The notes under the pieces were generated by a model, which searched no databases, was not told where the DNA came from, and was given only the letters and a program-made list of their open reading frames with translations. A stretch of 64,000 nt of DNA from Reticulascus tulasneorum. Its lineage: Eukaryota > Ascomycota > Sordariomycetes > Glomerellales > Reticulascaceae. Both the position numbers and the translations under genes were made by a program. Shown here one piece after another: positions 10,435 through 24,685 of the stretch. The stretch spans positions 558,001 to 622,000 of the forward strand of contig LSAX01000003.1 of assembly GCA_001557505.1 (NCBI GenBank). Reading direction: 5' to 3'. Numbering within the stretch: position 1 is the stretch's first letter; each line of letters starts with the position of its first letter.

Positions 10435-13400
10435 ATCTTTAAGTATGATATTTAACATCTTTACGAATTAAGTTTTATTATTATGTTTTTTCTTAGATTC
10501 TTCTTCTAGAAAGTTAAGAGAATATTTACGTTTGTTAGATATTTTAATTTTATATATTATTAATTATTTTTATAAGTATATACAAGATCTATAAAGAGTT
10601 TATCTTTTAACTTAATATGATCTAGCTTTTTGTTTATTCTTAATATCTTATTATATCTATTTATAAGATATTTTAAATCTTCTTTATCTTGCTTATCTAA
10701 GGGTTATTATAAACTTAATTACTTTAATATGATTATATATCTTAGATCGTTTATTAATATCGGTAAAAAGGTCTTATTATTATAAAAACTATTTAGTTAT
10801 TATAATATATTATAATATAGGTTTTTTATTAATAATAATATTTATATAAGATAATCTAATAAATATTAAAAGAGGATTATCTATAATAGGTTAGGCTTTT
10901 ATAGAAGGTTTTATATAGATGGTTAGTTATAAATAGTTTACTCTTTTCTTTAATGTTAAGATAATATAAAGTGAAAAGTCTTTTTTAAATATAAGCTTAG
11001 CCTAAGATATCTGCGATAAAATAATAGGTAATAAGGATTTAAGAATTAAGGTTTTAAAATGATTAATTAAGGTCTCTAAGCTTTGATTAGATATATTAAT
11101 ATCTTTGTTATCTTTATCTTTATTAAAGAAGATAAGTTTATCATCTTTGTTATAATAGAAGTTTTTAATTTACGTTTAGTTAATTAGGCTAAGACTGTTA
11201 AAACGTAAGAAAGGTAATAAAGTAGGTTTTAATTAATCTTTATTTATTATATTAGCCTTATAGTTATTATTAAGTAGTTAATGTTGTAGAAGGAAACCGA
11301 GTTTAGCCTTGATCAGGTTCTTAAGGTTAGTTTTGATATATATGTATAGCCACGGTCATGATTCTTGATAATAGAGGGCGTTATCTAGTATGGTGTGGAG
11401 AGTAGAGAACTTAATATCTTAAAGCTTTTTTTATATTATATAATAGATTTATTTTAATATTAAGAAGTTATAGTTATATTTATCTGGTTATGTTATATTA
11501 TAATAGAGGTGAATATTTATTTAAAGGATTTAAGATTTATTAAGTTTTAATCTATGTTTTTAATATTAACGAAAGATATAGTTTATCTATATTATAAACT
11601 ATTTTTCTATATTAACTTTATCTCTTTAGAGGTTATCTTAGTAAAAGATTATTTTATAAGCTTAATTAATAATAGTTATGATTTAGTAATTATTGAAATA
11701 TCTGATAATTATTAATAGATAAGCTTTTTATATTTATTTAATATTCTATTTTTATTTAAAAGTGATGATTTTACCTTTTAAGTCTACGATTTAGCCATTC
11801 TTTGTCTAGTAAACGATTAAAGAATTAATAAGTTTTTTATAGATTAAGATAAGACCGTTTAATATCTCTTTATCATTTAACTAATCTTCGTTAGTTATTT
11901 TCAGTTCGAGATTTTAAAGATTTACAAATAACTAAAGTTTATTTACTTATTATTATTAATTTTACTATATTTTTAACTAATAACCTTTTAACCAGCCTTT
12001 AAGAGTTTTTATATTCTTTAAGCTATTTATATTAAGAAGGTTTATAAAAACCTGATTAGGTTTATTTTAAGGTTTCTTAGTAGGTTTAATAATTAAAAAT
12101 ATAAGAGAAGATAATAGTTAATAATATTAGTTCTTTAGCTTAGGTAAAGAGCGGTAATATGGAGATTTTAATAAGAATATGCTCTTTTAGAAACTTTTAT
12201 TAGTTATATTATATAAAACGACCGTTAGGCTTTTATCTTCAAAGATCTCTTTTACTTGTTTTAGGTTTTAGAAAATCTTTAAAGGTATGTTAGCCTTTTT
12301 GGTTAAAGGAAATATTATTAATAAAAGGTCTTTCTATCTTTCTATAACTTTTAACATTTAAAAAGGATATTCTTTATATAATATCTTAATATTGTAGCGG
12401 TTATATTCTTATATATAAGTAGATAAGCTAAGTTTACGCCTGATCAGGTTCTAAAAGTAGATGTTAATATAAGTAATAAGTTATTTCTTACTTAATTAAT
12501 AATAAGTTTGTTTATCTTAGATCTGGTAAAAGGCCGATTATACTAGGTTTGTCTTAGCTTCTTAGACTATCGTTTTAATCTAGTTTAACGTAAAATATCT
12601 ATAATTATAATTATTAAGTTAAATAACACCTAAATATAAATAAAACTTAGTTTTTAAGACTTATTTGTTAATAAGATTAAGTTTATAAGTTTAATATTAG
12701 TTTATAATTTATATTATTTATAAGGTAAACTAATCTTTAATATAATTATCATTTTAGAGGTTATTATAAAAGAAGATGATCTTATAAACCTAATTAATAA
12801 TAATTATAACTTAATAATTATCATAATAGTTAATAAAGATAACTGTTTATATATTATAAAATACTTCTAGTTTTTATAGTTAAGCCTTTTTAGTAAGGCC
12901 GTTACCTTTTTAATATTATTAGATCTAATTGTTCTAAATAGATTATATTATAAATCTTTAAATTATATCTTTCTTGATTAGGGTTAAACCTTTAGTTATT
13001 ACCTTTTTAGTTAGCTAGTCTTTTCTCTTTATTATAATTTTAAGGTTTTATAGATTTATAAGTAAGTATATATCAAATAGACTTAACTATCTATCTTTTT
13101 AATCTTAATTTTAATATTAGTTAATCTATTATTTAAACTTTCTTTAATGTTTTTTAAGATCTAGCTTAAGTTCTTCTCTTTTAGGTTTAATAATAATAAA
13201 CTTATTAAGTAAAAAGGTTGTTAAAAATAAAAGAGAATTTAGCTATAAAACTTAGTTTTAGAATCTTGTTAAGCTGATTACGTATTAAGATTTATAAAGG
13301 TCTTTTATATTATTATTTTATTAATCTAGTTTATATAAAGTTATAGCTTTAGACTTATTAAAGATAATTATTTAAATTATTCCTTTATTTTAAAAAGTAG

Positions 13401-16400
13401 AATATACTTTATATTCTTTATTAGTTAGAGCTAATATATCTATATCGTTTATAAAGAATATATATATATATTTCTTACCAAAAGATATAACATCTTTTTA
13501 AAAGATTTAAAGTTTATTAACTTAGTTAGGCTTAGAAGCTCTTCTTATTAATAATAAAAGTAATAAAGTTTAAGGTATATTAATTAGCTTAAACGAATTA
13601 ATATAAGTTATTTAAAAAAGTCGTTTGGTAATTCTTAATAATCTCTTTATTTTATTTATATTAAGAAGATTAAGAAGTTCACCTTTAATAAGATCTTATC
13701 GATTACTCCTTTAAGATATAATTATATTTTTAATTAACAAAGACTAAAAAAGTAAGATATAAGGTTTTTTAGTAATATAAATAAGGAAATATATATAAAT
13801 AAAGAATAAATTATTAAATATAAGTAAGTTAAATATATATAAATAGAAGGTCTTTTTCGAGGCCTACTTTCTCTTACTAAGGTCTTTAATATTTAATAAA
13901 TCTATAATAACCTTGATTAGGGTATTAAAGATATGGGAATAATGTTTTTAAGTAGTTTAAGGATGTATAATAGTGGTTGGTTTGATGGTTAAAGGGAAGT
14001 TATGATATATATAGATTTCTGATGTTGATGGTGATTATAAGAAGGCTTTTTTTCTATTTCCTTTTTTAGGCTTTTTCTTTTTAATAATAATAATAGCTTT
14101 CTTACTTAATATCTTTAAGTAAAAAGAATATTCTTACTTTTTTTCTTTCTTTTTATCTTTTTTTTTTTATCTAATAAATAACCTTTTTATTTTAAGGTTT
14201 CTTTATCTTTTTCTTATCTATAAGAGAAAATATCTCTTTTTTATATTTTTTATTTTTAAACTTTTAAAATTAACTTCTTTATTTCCCTAATTAGAACTTT
14301 TATTTATTATAGATTATATTCTTTATTTTCTTGTTAATTTTGATGATTATATTTATTATTGCGAAATTAAGCTTATTAAAACTCTTAACGAATAAGAGTT
14401 ATAGTTGTTATTTAACGTTAAGATATTTGTAAACTACAGATTTTTCCGTTATATTAAGAAAGAACTTATTGTAAATTATTCTCTCTTCTTTATGACTAAT
14501 TAGAGTTAATTAATAATAAGTTGTTATTTATTTTTAATATTTATTCTTAGAAGGCTTAGCTTAAAATGATAATAATATATAACCTAATTCCGTTTACTTT
14601 AAAATCTAGTTTATTAAGTTTATTAAAGATAATAAATCTTAAAAAGATGTTACTTATCGTTTCTAATGAAATATATTTAATAATAATCTCTCTATTAGCG
14701 ACTTAATAACTTTTAAGCCTAAGTTTTCTTAGTATATAATTATGGTTATTAATAGTTATAATATTTTTAGTTATTAATTTATAAAATTCGCTTATTATCT
14801 AAATATTATTAAAAGCTTGTTTATCTAGGCTTACGGAAGAATTAATAAAGTCTTTTATAAATATTATGAAGATTAATATAATTTTTCTAGTTTTAGTAAT
14901 ATTTTGTATATTAGTATGTAGGTTATATACCTTTTCTTTAAGTATGTCTTATTATTTAGTTATTAAGGTAATTATTATATTAATTATAAGTTCTTTAAGA
15001 AATTTGATTATATCTTTTAGGTTGATAATATGGTTTATAAGTTATTTAGCTTTAAAGTTAATAAGTCTAGTTAGGCTTAAGAGGCTTTTAAAGCTTAGTT
15101 TATTATGGTTAGAGTTAGATAGATTTATCTTTTTAATTTTAACCTTCTTTATCTGTTTATCATAGTTAATTTCCTTTGTGAGTAGTTTAATATGTTTTAA
15201 GTTAAAGATGTTATATCTTTGGTTTTTTATCTTAACTGTTTTTAGAGTAAAGTTATTATTATTCTTAGACTTTATCTTATTATTAATATTAAGATCTCTT
15301 AACGAACTAAGTAAAATATGATATCTTAAGGTTTTTTAAGTAAGGAGGCTGAAGATAAAGGTATATAAGAAGTGGTTAAGTAAAAGGTTAAAGTATGAAT
15401 TTAGTAATAGCTTTAGTTTTTGAGAATTAAAAAGGTTTTATAAATGAAAATTTCTACTTTGTTAGTTTTAATTTATGATTATAGTGATTATAATAGCCTA
15501 ATTAGGTTTAATATCTATTAGATATATTATCCTCTATCTTATAAGGTTATCTTTCTTAGATCTTAGAAAATAAAATGTTAAGGATAAATATAAATGAAAA
15601 AAGTGAAAAAGTAAAATTTTTAAAATTATATAACTTTTAGAAAAGAGAATAAATAAATAAAAGGTTAGATAGGTTAGAATAAAGGTCTAATAGTAATAAA
15701 AAGTAGGTATAGAAGTATAGAATTAAGGTCTAGTAAAGGGAAAAGGTAATATGGTAATATGGAAAATAAAATATAAGTCTATAGAATTAATTTTGGAAGT
15801 AAAAGTATAAGAGGCTGGTTATTAGCTATTAAGCTATAGTAATATGAAATTAAGTTATGGTTAGGCTTGATTAGCCTTATTCTAAGATATCTTAATATTT
15901 ATTATAGTTTACTAGCTTTTTTTGTCGAATTAAGATAAAGAGGTCGTCTTTCTTAAGGTTTTTAATATTCTAGAAGAGTTATTTTTAAAGTTTTTTTATA
16001 TATTTTTTTTTAATTATTTAGTATATAACCTTTAAGATTAAGTATATATTAAAGTTTTTTAGGTTTATGATTATCTTTTTTTTATATTTTTCTTTTTTTT
16101 CTTTGAGAAGTGTTAGGTTGAGGTTTAGGAATAAGTCTATGATATCTTTATCTTAGTCTTTTCAGGTTAATATTTTATCTTCTAGTTTTTATTATCTGTT
16201 AAAAGTTTTAATAAATTTCTTTAGTTTATATTTTGAATATATAGATTTTTTCTTTTTTTCCTTGTTGAGGGATTTTAGTCTATAAGATGTGTTATTTAGG
16301 GTTATTAACTTAATTTTATAAGGTCTTAGTTATTTTAGCTTAAGTTTAGAACTTTTGTTTTTATCAAGAGATTTGATTATGTTATAGATTAATATTATAT

Positions 16401-16700
16401 CTTTTAGAGTTAGCCTTTATTTATAAAGACTTCTTTTATATCTCTTGTTTTATTGTTTAGCTTAAGTCTTTTTTCTATAATTAAAGAGTTTAGCTATATA
16501 ATCTTAATCTTTTTTAAGCTATATAATCGCTTTTATCTATATTATTAATTTTTGATTAAGTATATAGATTATATCTTATTTGAGAACTCTTTATATAATA
16601 ATATTAATCTTTATTAACATAATAACTTTATAGTTATATATAAGGTAAAATAGAGTATACTTAGTTAGATTATAGATATATATATAGTTTATAAATAAGG
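10435..16700 (-). other. Undeciphered RIP-degraded internal segment
   Basis: Lies between the integrase-like region and the 3' LTR on the element's strand. A minus-strand frame at about 13740-13420 has noticeably fewer stops than its surroundings (contains YIFFINDIDILALTNKEY), and the antisense of 14866-15165 reads as a Gln/Asn/Lys-rich low-complexity stretch. These hint at a second coding region or a nested element, but I cannot assign either. The plus-strand frame at 14866-15165 is a by-product of AT richness. Confidence 0.35.
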
Positions 16701-16729
16701 CCGTTAGGAGAAATGCTAAGATATTTATA

Positions 16730-17165
16730 TAGCCTTGATTATATTAGATCTAAAATATCTTTATTATTAGCTAATATCTTATTTTAAAGATTTTGTTTAT
16801 ATAAAGGTGGTATATTAAGGTAAGTTATTAACGTAGGTTATACTTTTTAGTAAGTTTTATAATATATTTCTTATTTTCTAATCTTTCGTTAATTATTAGC
16901 TTATTATAGATATTGTGGTAATAAATGATTTCTTTAAATAAGAATTTCGTAATATATATAGACTTATTACTTAAGAGGTATCTTATTTCTAATTAGTTAG
17001 TAAAATGATCTTTGGTTTTTATTATTGTCTATTTTTTTATAAATTATATATCTAAATAGACGATTTTGAATATTATCGATTATGTTTTAGTTTATCTGTA
17101 AGGTTTATCTTATCTAGGGGTTAATACTTAGTATATTAGGTATATTATAAAAACTTCTTTGATTA
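16730..17165 (-). pseudogene. Integrase remnant (zinc-binding and catalytic core)
   Basis: The minus-strand translation, reading stops through, gives an RYY...I pattern followed by TPRQ(D)KPYRQTK, the H2C2 region of gypsy integrases with its Cys residues mutated. Downstream comes a core-like NERLENKKYI segment (family DxGPEN) and a degraded YHPQ(T/A)NG-like piece. Many TAA/TAG codons replace Gln and Trp, as after RIP. Confidence 0.7.
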
Positions 17166-18239
17166 TCTAGTATATATTGTTTTAATAATATCTATTAATA
17201 TATAATTTATATATTAGTTTTTTTATTTTATAGTTAATAATCTTATGATTATCTTTGATTAGGGATAATTAATATTCTTTTTCGTTTATTTATTGACGAG
17301 GGGTAAGGTATTTATTTAATAGTTAGGTCTAGAGAAGTTTGTCTCTAATTAAGAACTTATATATTTTCTTTTTTAACTTATTTTGTTATAGCTTAATAAG
17401 ATTAGTTGGTATATTTAAAGTTATTAAGGTATACATAATCTGTCTAAACTTTTAATCTTATATCTGATTAGCGTTAAATATGTTAGATATTAGTCGTAGA
17501 TCTTTAATATCTGTGATATTAAGGTTTATAGTTAAGAAGAAGATTTGTCTGTTGATAAAGTTGTTAATATTTTCTTCATTTTCTTTGTTAACGAGGTTAG
17601 AAAGGCTTGATAACTTTTAAGATAGCTTATTGGCTATTATATTCTTCGTCCTTAGTATATATTTGATTTTAAAGTTAAAAAGACGAATTTATATTATCTA
17701 TTTTAAGATTAATACCTTTAAGAGATTTGATATTATGTTATTAAGCTATGAAATAAGTATTTTAGCGTTGGTTTTTAATAAAAAGTAGGTGTCGTAGAAG
17801 TAGTTCTTAAGCTTTTTTAAAGATATTAAGATTTTTCTTAATTTAAGTTTATTTATATTATAGATAAGCTTTAACCTTTTCTATATATTATTTTTATATT
17901 AAGCTACTTATCTTTTCTTGTTAGAAGTAAATTAGCTTAATATTACTTTTTAGTTAATATTATTAATATTTATATAGAGGTATATTAGTTTTAATCTAGG
18001 CTTATATATTAACGTGATAAGGATTAAGGTTTTTATTAGTTATTATTTAAGTTGATTTATTACTTATTTTTAGTTTATTTCTTAGATAAAAATGATATCT
18101 TTTTTTAGAAAGAGCGTAAGTAGCTTAATAATAATTACGAAGTTTTATACTTAGTAATAATAAAACGTGGTAATATTTAAGAATAATTAGATCTTAATAA
18201 TATCTTTATAAAGTTCTTATTTTTTAATCTTAATGATCT

Positions 18240-18960
18240 TCGCTTTTTCTGGTTTCTAACCTGACGTCTTATAGACGTACCTTACTAAGATTGCTGATTC
18301 TTGGCACCATTGAGATTTCGCGCTTATTACTATATAACTTGCTAATTTGACGTTTATAAATACTTTGTTAATGTTAGTAATATATTTTATAATATATCTT
18401 CTTATTCTAGGCTTAATTAGTTTATTATTGTAGATGGTTTTTAGCCTTTTAACTATAATGTCGTTTAGGAAAACTTAGTAGATTTTAGATATAAGGTCGT
18501 ATAAGATCTTAGTAATAATATATATAAATTAGGTAACTAAGTTAGTAACTTTTTATAATAAGGTATATATTTAGAAGAGCCTTATTAACGTTATAAACGT
18601 TATAAGATCTTTACTTTCTTTATTAAGGCTAACCTGGTTATACTTAGAGAAGAAATTAAGTAAAGATATTAGTTTATATATAGCAAAATCTTTTGAAAAT
18701 TTATTAATGTTAAGAAAGATGAAGTTATCTTTGATAATTATAACGTTAATCTTCGTAGTAAAGTTGATTAGCCTTATCTTACCGTCTTTTTTACAAACGA
18801 AGAATTAAAAGTTTTTATAAAAGATATAATTTTCTTTAAGAACTCCTTTTTTAAGGTATTTTTTAAATATCTAAATGATTATAGCTTCTAACTTCTTTAA
18901 GATTAAGATATCTTTTGCTTATTATATTTTATATAATATTATCTTTATTTTCTGTTATAA
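18240..18960 (-). pseudogene. Reverse transcriptase remnant (Ty3/gypsy type)
   Basis: The minus-strand frame reads FFVCKKDGKIRLIN (the K-D-G-x-x-R motif; the frame carries a stop where Gln is expected just before it), then ESKDLITFIT, and FLNDIIVKRL where the catalytic FLDDI has lost one Asp by a G-to-A change. A block like INVKLASYIV...KSQWCQESAI follows, as in fungal gypsy polyproteins before RNase H. Stops are few relative to the AT content, so this is a real decayed coding frame. Confidence 0.85.
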
Positions 18961-21900
18961 TATAATAATAAGGTCTAGCTATCTATATTTAGAGAAGTTT
19001 TACATAAGAGCTATTTTACGGTTAAGGAGTATGGTTTTAAAAAGTTTATATTCTTCTTTATGTAAATGCTTAAGAAAGTCTAAGATAGGTTAGAGTTTTT
19101 TTTTTATAAGATGATTTCTTGGCTTAATTATTAAGAACTTAGAGGTGATTAGGCTAAGATAGAGAAAGTCTTATTGTCTAAAGAGCTTTCTTATCTTTTT
19201 AAGCTTTTTCATTTTCTATTTTATATCCTTTTTTAGTATTAATCTATTAGAAAGAGTATTATCTATAAGATAAACCTTAACCTTTTTAAGTTTGTAAACT
19301 TTTAGTATTTACTTTTATACTTTTTTAGTGTTTCTCTTATTTTATAATTATAAGATCTTTAATCTTATTTTCTTAATTTTTTCTTTTTCTAGCTTTTTAA
19401 ACTTTTTACTTTTTAAATAATGAATTTTTACTTTAGTAAGATATATTTTTATTAATAGCTCTTCTTCTTTCTTCTTTTACTAATCAGGGTTACTTCGTTA
19501 TCAAATTACTTTTAAAATATATAATTATTAAATAATTACCTCTTTTTTATATATTATTATCTTTTTAGCGATTTGGTAATAAGTATATTTTAGGTTATAA
19601 CGTTTGAACGTTATCATGATTTTGTAGATTTAAGGTAATATAACGTTATATATAGGTTTTGTTAATAATTCTATAATATGGTAGGCCTGATCAGGAGAGA
19701 TATGACTAAGAAAAATATTGTTAGGCTTTATTCTTTCTAGTTTTAAGGTTTTAAGATTAGTATGCCTTTGGTTGTTTCCGCTGGCTTTGTCTTATTGGTG
19801 AGATTTTCCTTTGGAAAGATTATTATCTTTGGTTTTACGTTTTTTGTTGTCTTAGTCTTAGTTAGGATAAACCTTTTTTATGTTAATTATTTTAGATCTT
19901 GTTATAGATTTTGCTAGTATAAGAAGACGTGTTTATTTAATGGTGAGGTTAACGAAGATGGTATTATGAAAATAGCTTAACGTAAAAGTTATTTATAAAA
20001 TAAATAATATGTTGAATAAGAAATTATAGTTATAGTTCCTATTAGATAAGACTTAGATGATTATCTTAGTCTAATATAGACTTATCTAGATATACTCTTT
20101 TATATATCTAATTATTTTTAAGTTTTAATTAGGTATAAGATTATTTACTATGAATATTAAGTTCTTTATATAGTCTATAAGGCTAAGCCTTTTTATTATA
20201 GACTTTCTTATTAGATTATATTAGGTTTTAATATTAATAATAGCGAGAATTATCCTTCTTAGTTTATTAGCTTTAAGTCTTAATCTAATTTTTAAAATAA
20301 TCTATAAACTAATTATCGAAGATATTATAAAATTTAAAGACTAAGTTAAGCTTGATCAGGTTAATATGAAAATTGCTCTTATTATTATTATTATAATATT
20401 ATCTTTACCGTCTATCGCTTTTTGTTTTTTAGTTTTCTTTTGAAAAGACTTTTTTGTTATATTTAATTATAATGTTTTAATAGACTTAAGTATCTCTAAG
20501 TATATTACCTTTAACTAGTTATCTATTACTGTTTAAAGTTAGGTTATCTTTATATCTTTGAACGTTAAGATAATTATATAAATATTTTTTATAAATAGCT
20601 TTATTATCTATATATCCTTTTGCTTTTTGATATTATTAACGATTTTATATATAATTTTATTATTACTAAATATTAGTCTAAGGTCTAAGATATACTTTAT
20701 ATTAATACCTAAACTGATTTTTTTTATATTATTTATTTTAAGAGAAATAAGCTTGCTCGACTTTTCTTTAGAAGTCCCCTTTAGGGTAGACTTCTTTTTT
20801 AATATTTCTATATCACTATAGGCTTTATTTTAAAAAGAATAAGTCGTTTAAGCTTAATTAAAAATAACTAAGCTTATTTTACTCTACGTCCTATTATCAA
20901 ACTTAATATTTTATAACGTTTTTAATTATAATGGTAATTAGCTATAAGAGATTTGTCAGTAATTAGGAGTTTTAGATTTTAATTAAGTAATTAGGAATAT
21001 ATTTCTTAGGTTATTCTCTATTTCTAATATAAACCTAACTAAGATGAAGGTTATATTTTTTTTGATCGGTGATTATCTTTAATTAAGGTCTTTTACGTTT
21101 TCTAACCTCTATTTTTATATTTTTTTATAATTAAGATGTTATAATATTTATTATTATTATAATCTAGAAGATCTACCTTTGATCTATTTAATAATCATTT
21201 TTTTATTTAAGAAGTTATTTATATAACCTTCCTTAATTATATAATCTAGAATATATTCTTCTTAAATATCTACGTTAACTTTTATATAATATTTTTTTTT
21301 ATAGAAGAAGATCTTCTTATCTTCAAGGTTAGTTAGCTAATCTATATACTAGATTAATATATACCTTAGTTTTCCGTAATAGGTATAATAACCTTAATAA
21401 GGGAATTTTGAATATTTATTTCCCTAATTACTTTAAGGACTTTTTAAACGTTCTTTCTAGATTAATTAGGTATAAAGGATAGTCTTTTTTATGAAATTAT
21501 ATTTAGTTATTATTTTTTATAAGTCTTTTTACTTTTTTTTCTATTTTATAAATATTCTTTTAGCTTTAGTATTAACCTTTAAGATAAGGTTTTTTATTTG
21601 TTTAATAAGTTTATTTATCTTTTTATTAGATTCTTTTTTTAAAGATAATAATAAATTATCTAATATTTAATTAAGGCTAGTTTGTTATTTCTTATTTGAT
21701 TTTTCTTTATTTTTATCTAGTTTAAGGTTATTAACTATTTAATTTTTGATCGTTTTATAAAACTTTTTTAGATATTTAGGTTATCTAAGATTAATAAGGT
21801 TTTCTAATAATAATTTCTAAGTTATTTCCTTAAAGATCTTTTTATAGTAGATAGTATATATAACCTTAGTTATCTTTAAGTTAATTATAATATTATTATC

Positions 21901-23531
21901 TACTTTTAAAGCTTTTTGTTTATAATCTTTAATCTTCTATAAGAGTTTTATTATTTTTTTTAGGTCTTTAATGTTTTCCTTTATGATTTTTATCTTTTTA
22001 ATCTTATTAAGAAGTTCTTATAGTTAATTAAGGTTTATAGTTTTAAACTTTTTCTTAAACGTTATTTTTACTTTTTCTTACGTGGTATTATCTACGATAT
22101 ATGCCTTAAAGATCTTTTTAAACTTTAAGCTGATATATTTTGTTATATTTTCTTTTTTCCGATTATTAATCTATATAATAAGTTCTATTTGGCTTTTATA
22201 TTTATTTAAGAACTTGATAATTTAGTTGTTTATAAATCTTAAAGTTTTAGATGACCTTAGAAAAGTTATTTTTATTGATTATATATAAGTAGTTTTACTT
22301 TTTAATGTTCGTTTTTAGTTGTTGGTTATTATAATATCTATGAAAGTTTTCTATTAGTTAATATTAATTATAAACTAAGTTAGATTAGATATATATAGGT
22401 TATTTAGAAGAAAAAGGAATTAGCTTATAAGGTTATATAATCGTAAGACTTTCTTCTTAATCTTTTTTAGTTTGTCTTTGATATTAGAGTCTTTTATAAT
22501 ATCTAGTGGTTATTATAAGATATAATCTTAGATGTCCGTAAAGGTGTTCTTAGCTTTTATTAATGATCTTAATGTAAAGATTTTTGATATTAACGAATTG
22601 ATTAGATTAAGAGATAGGCTTAATAGGTCTTTTAAACTTTTTTTCTGATTAAGTTTTAGATTATTTTTTAATTTTAATATTATATTATTAAAGTAAGCCT
22701 GATTAAAGTAAGCTTATATCTTTTTAACTATTAGTTATTAGTTTACCTTTATTAGATATATTATAACTTATCTTATTATTTATATTATTCCTTATATTTA
22801 AAGATTTATTATTAAGAAGTTTATCATTTTAATTTATAATATAATAAGCTATATCTTATAATTAATCATATTAGCCTTATTTTAGATATTATGTTTTTTT
22901 AATATTTATTTAGGCTTGGTTAGGCTTAGATAAGTATTTATATATAATATAGATATTAGTTATTATTTTTAATAAGGATTAATATTTATATAATAGGTCT
23001 TAGCTATGTTATAAATTATTAAAGTTTTAGTTTTTTTAATATTTAACATCTTAAATTTTTTATTAAGATTTCTTTAATTGGTTATAACCTTTATAAGGTT
23101 GATATTTTGCTTTTATTGGTTATTATAAATAATTATTTTAGAGTTTCTTTTATCTTTTATCTTTAACTTTTCGGTTTTAATATAATTTCTGATTAGTAGG
23201 CTTATTTACCGCGCTGTCTTTATCTTACTTATTTTATATAAAGATAGTGTTTTTTTTAAGGTTTTTAATATTTTTATAGTAGTATATCTCTGATTAGGTC
23301 TATCTAGGACCTGGAAATATAGCTATTTGTTGCTAACTGGTGTTTTTCTGTGTAAATAAGTATGGTTAGACTATTATGTTTGTATTGTCTTTTCTGTTGA
23401 TTGTTGTTAAAGTTTATGATATAATAAGAGTTTTTTTAAGGTTTAGAAAGGTATATTTATATAACGATCTGGTCTGATTAGGTTAAACTAATAAACTATA
23501 AACTATAAATTATAAACTAGGGGAAACGGGG
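18961..23531 (-). other. Presumed gag/protease part of the retroelement, unreadable
   Basis: Position (between 5' LTR leader and reverse transcriptase) predicts gag and protease. RIP has destroyed the frames and I could not identify a zinc knuckle or protease motif. The plus-strand frames at 18875-19093 and 20627-20821 are AT-richness artefacts. Confidence 0.3.
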
Positions 23532-24033
23532 AAACTGGTAAGTTGTAGACTGCTCTGTGTAGTTGTTTAGACTTTAATAGTTTTATAAAGAGCTGGTTTA
23601 ATATGTTTTGTAGGAGTTTAATGTTTGTTTACTGGTTTAACGTTAAGTTAACTGTTAACTTAACGAGCTGTAAGCGTATTTACGTGTATAAGAGATGTTT
23701 ATGATTTATTAAAAGCTTATCTTAATATTTCCGTAGATGTGTTATATATATATATACTTTATATGTGGTTTTGGAAACTGGTAAACTGGTAAATTGTAGA
23801 CTATTCTACGTAGCTGTTTAGATGTTAATAATTTGACAGAGAGTTTGTCTAATGTTTCCCGTAAGAGTTTAATATTTGTTTATTAGTTTAACGTTGAGTT
23901 AATTGTTAACCTAATGAGCTATAGGCTTATCTTTACGTATAAGAGATATCTACGATTTATTAAAAGTTTATCTTAATATTTTTATAAGTATGTTATATAT
24001 ATACGTATTTTATATACGGCTTTAGAAACTGAA
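23532..24033. repeat. Tandem duplication of a 251-bp unit in the element's leader
   Basis: Two head-to-tail copies, 23532-23782 and 23783 to about 24033, starting with aaactggtaa and sharing landmarks at a constant 251-bp offset (for example gtttaacgtt). They differ mainly by transitions. They lie just inside the 5' LTR on the element's strand, i.e. in its untranslated leader. Confidence 0.8.
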
Positions 24034-24255
24034 AACGATTGTCAGCGTTCATAATAAGCGGTGAGCTTACCTTAGCTTTTTCTTTAACTTAATAATATTT
24101 TTCGTGTTGCTGATAGATAAACTAGTATATTATCCTATATACCTAAAATTTATTTTATTAATAACATTTGTTTAAAATATATAAAAGTATCTGGTTATAA
24201 TCTTTTTGATTAGGTTTGATTAGTTTTTTTATAATATAGATCTACTTTTAAGTAT

Positions 24256-24685
24256 TATTAAAATTAACTTAGGTTAGGTCGTTTTATAATTATACCACCA
24301 TAATTATTAAATATTTTAATATATATAACTTAATATAACATATTAAAATAGTAATATCTCGGCTATCTAGATAGCTACGTAGGCGTAGAAAGTATTTTAT
24401 CTCTGATTAGGGATAAGTAGATCTAATAGTGTAATTAAGGTTTTCGTAAGGTAAAGACTTATAAACTTATGATTTTATAAGATAACTTAATAATATGAAT
24501 TTGATAATATCATAAGGTATGTTTACGAATGTGCCTACGAACGTGCTAATGAAAGTTATAAAAATAACTAAATATAGAAAAGATTGATGATTAACATGTA
24601 CGTAAGCACGTGTCTAGGCCTAATCAGGCTAGTTATGATAGGTCTATAGTAAAATATATTTACTTTGCCTTACCTGGTTTTAATA
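24256..24685 (-). repeat. 5' LTR of the retroelement
   Basis: 430 bp, gap-free match to 10005-10434, less AT-mutated. On the minus strand it is the upstream LTR. Confidence 0.9.

Larger units (their letters stand above)
10005..24685 (-). mobile_element. RIP-degraded Ty3/gypsy-type LTR retrotransposon (14.7 kb, minus strand)
   Basis: Two 430-bp direct repeats (10005-10434, 24256-24685) begin with TATTAAAA and end in TTTTAATA or TTTTAATT, which are the RIP-altered forms expected of inverted TGTTAAAA/TTTTAACA termini. All mismatches I could see between them are transitions and there is no indel. On the minus strand the order is reverse transcriptase (about 18960-18240) then integrase (about 17165-16730), the Ty3/gypsy order. 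The total length is well above the usual 5-8 kb, because about 6.3 kb lies between integrase and the 3' LTR and about 5 kb lies before the reverse transcriptase; nested insertions or an unusual large element are both possible. No matching 5-bp target duplication is visible at the outer borders. Confidence 0.85.

Noticed and set aside
14866..15165. 99-aa hydrophobic ORF in the AT-rich block
   Set aside because: Leu/Ile-rich content follows from AT composition; the opposite strand shows the decayed low-complexity coding pattern.
18875..19093. 72-aa ORF in the AT-rich block
   Set aside because: It overlaps the reverse-transcriptase strand in antisense and lacks any motif.
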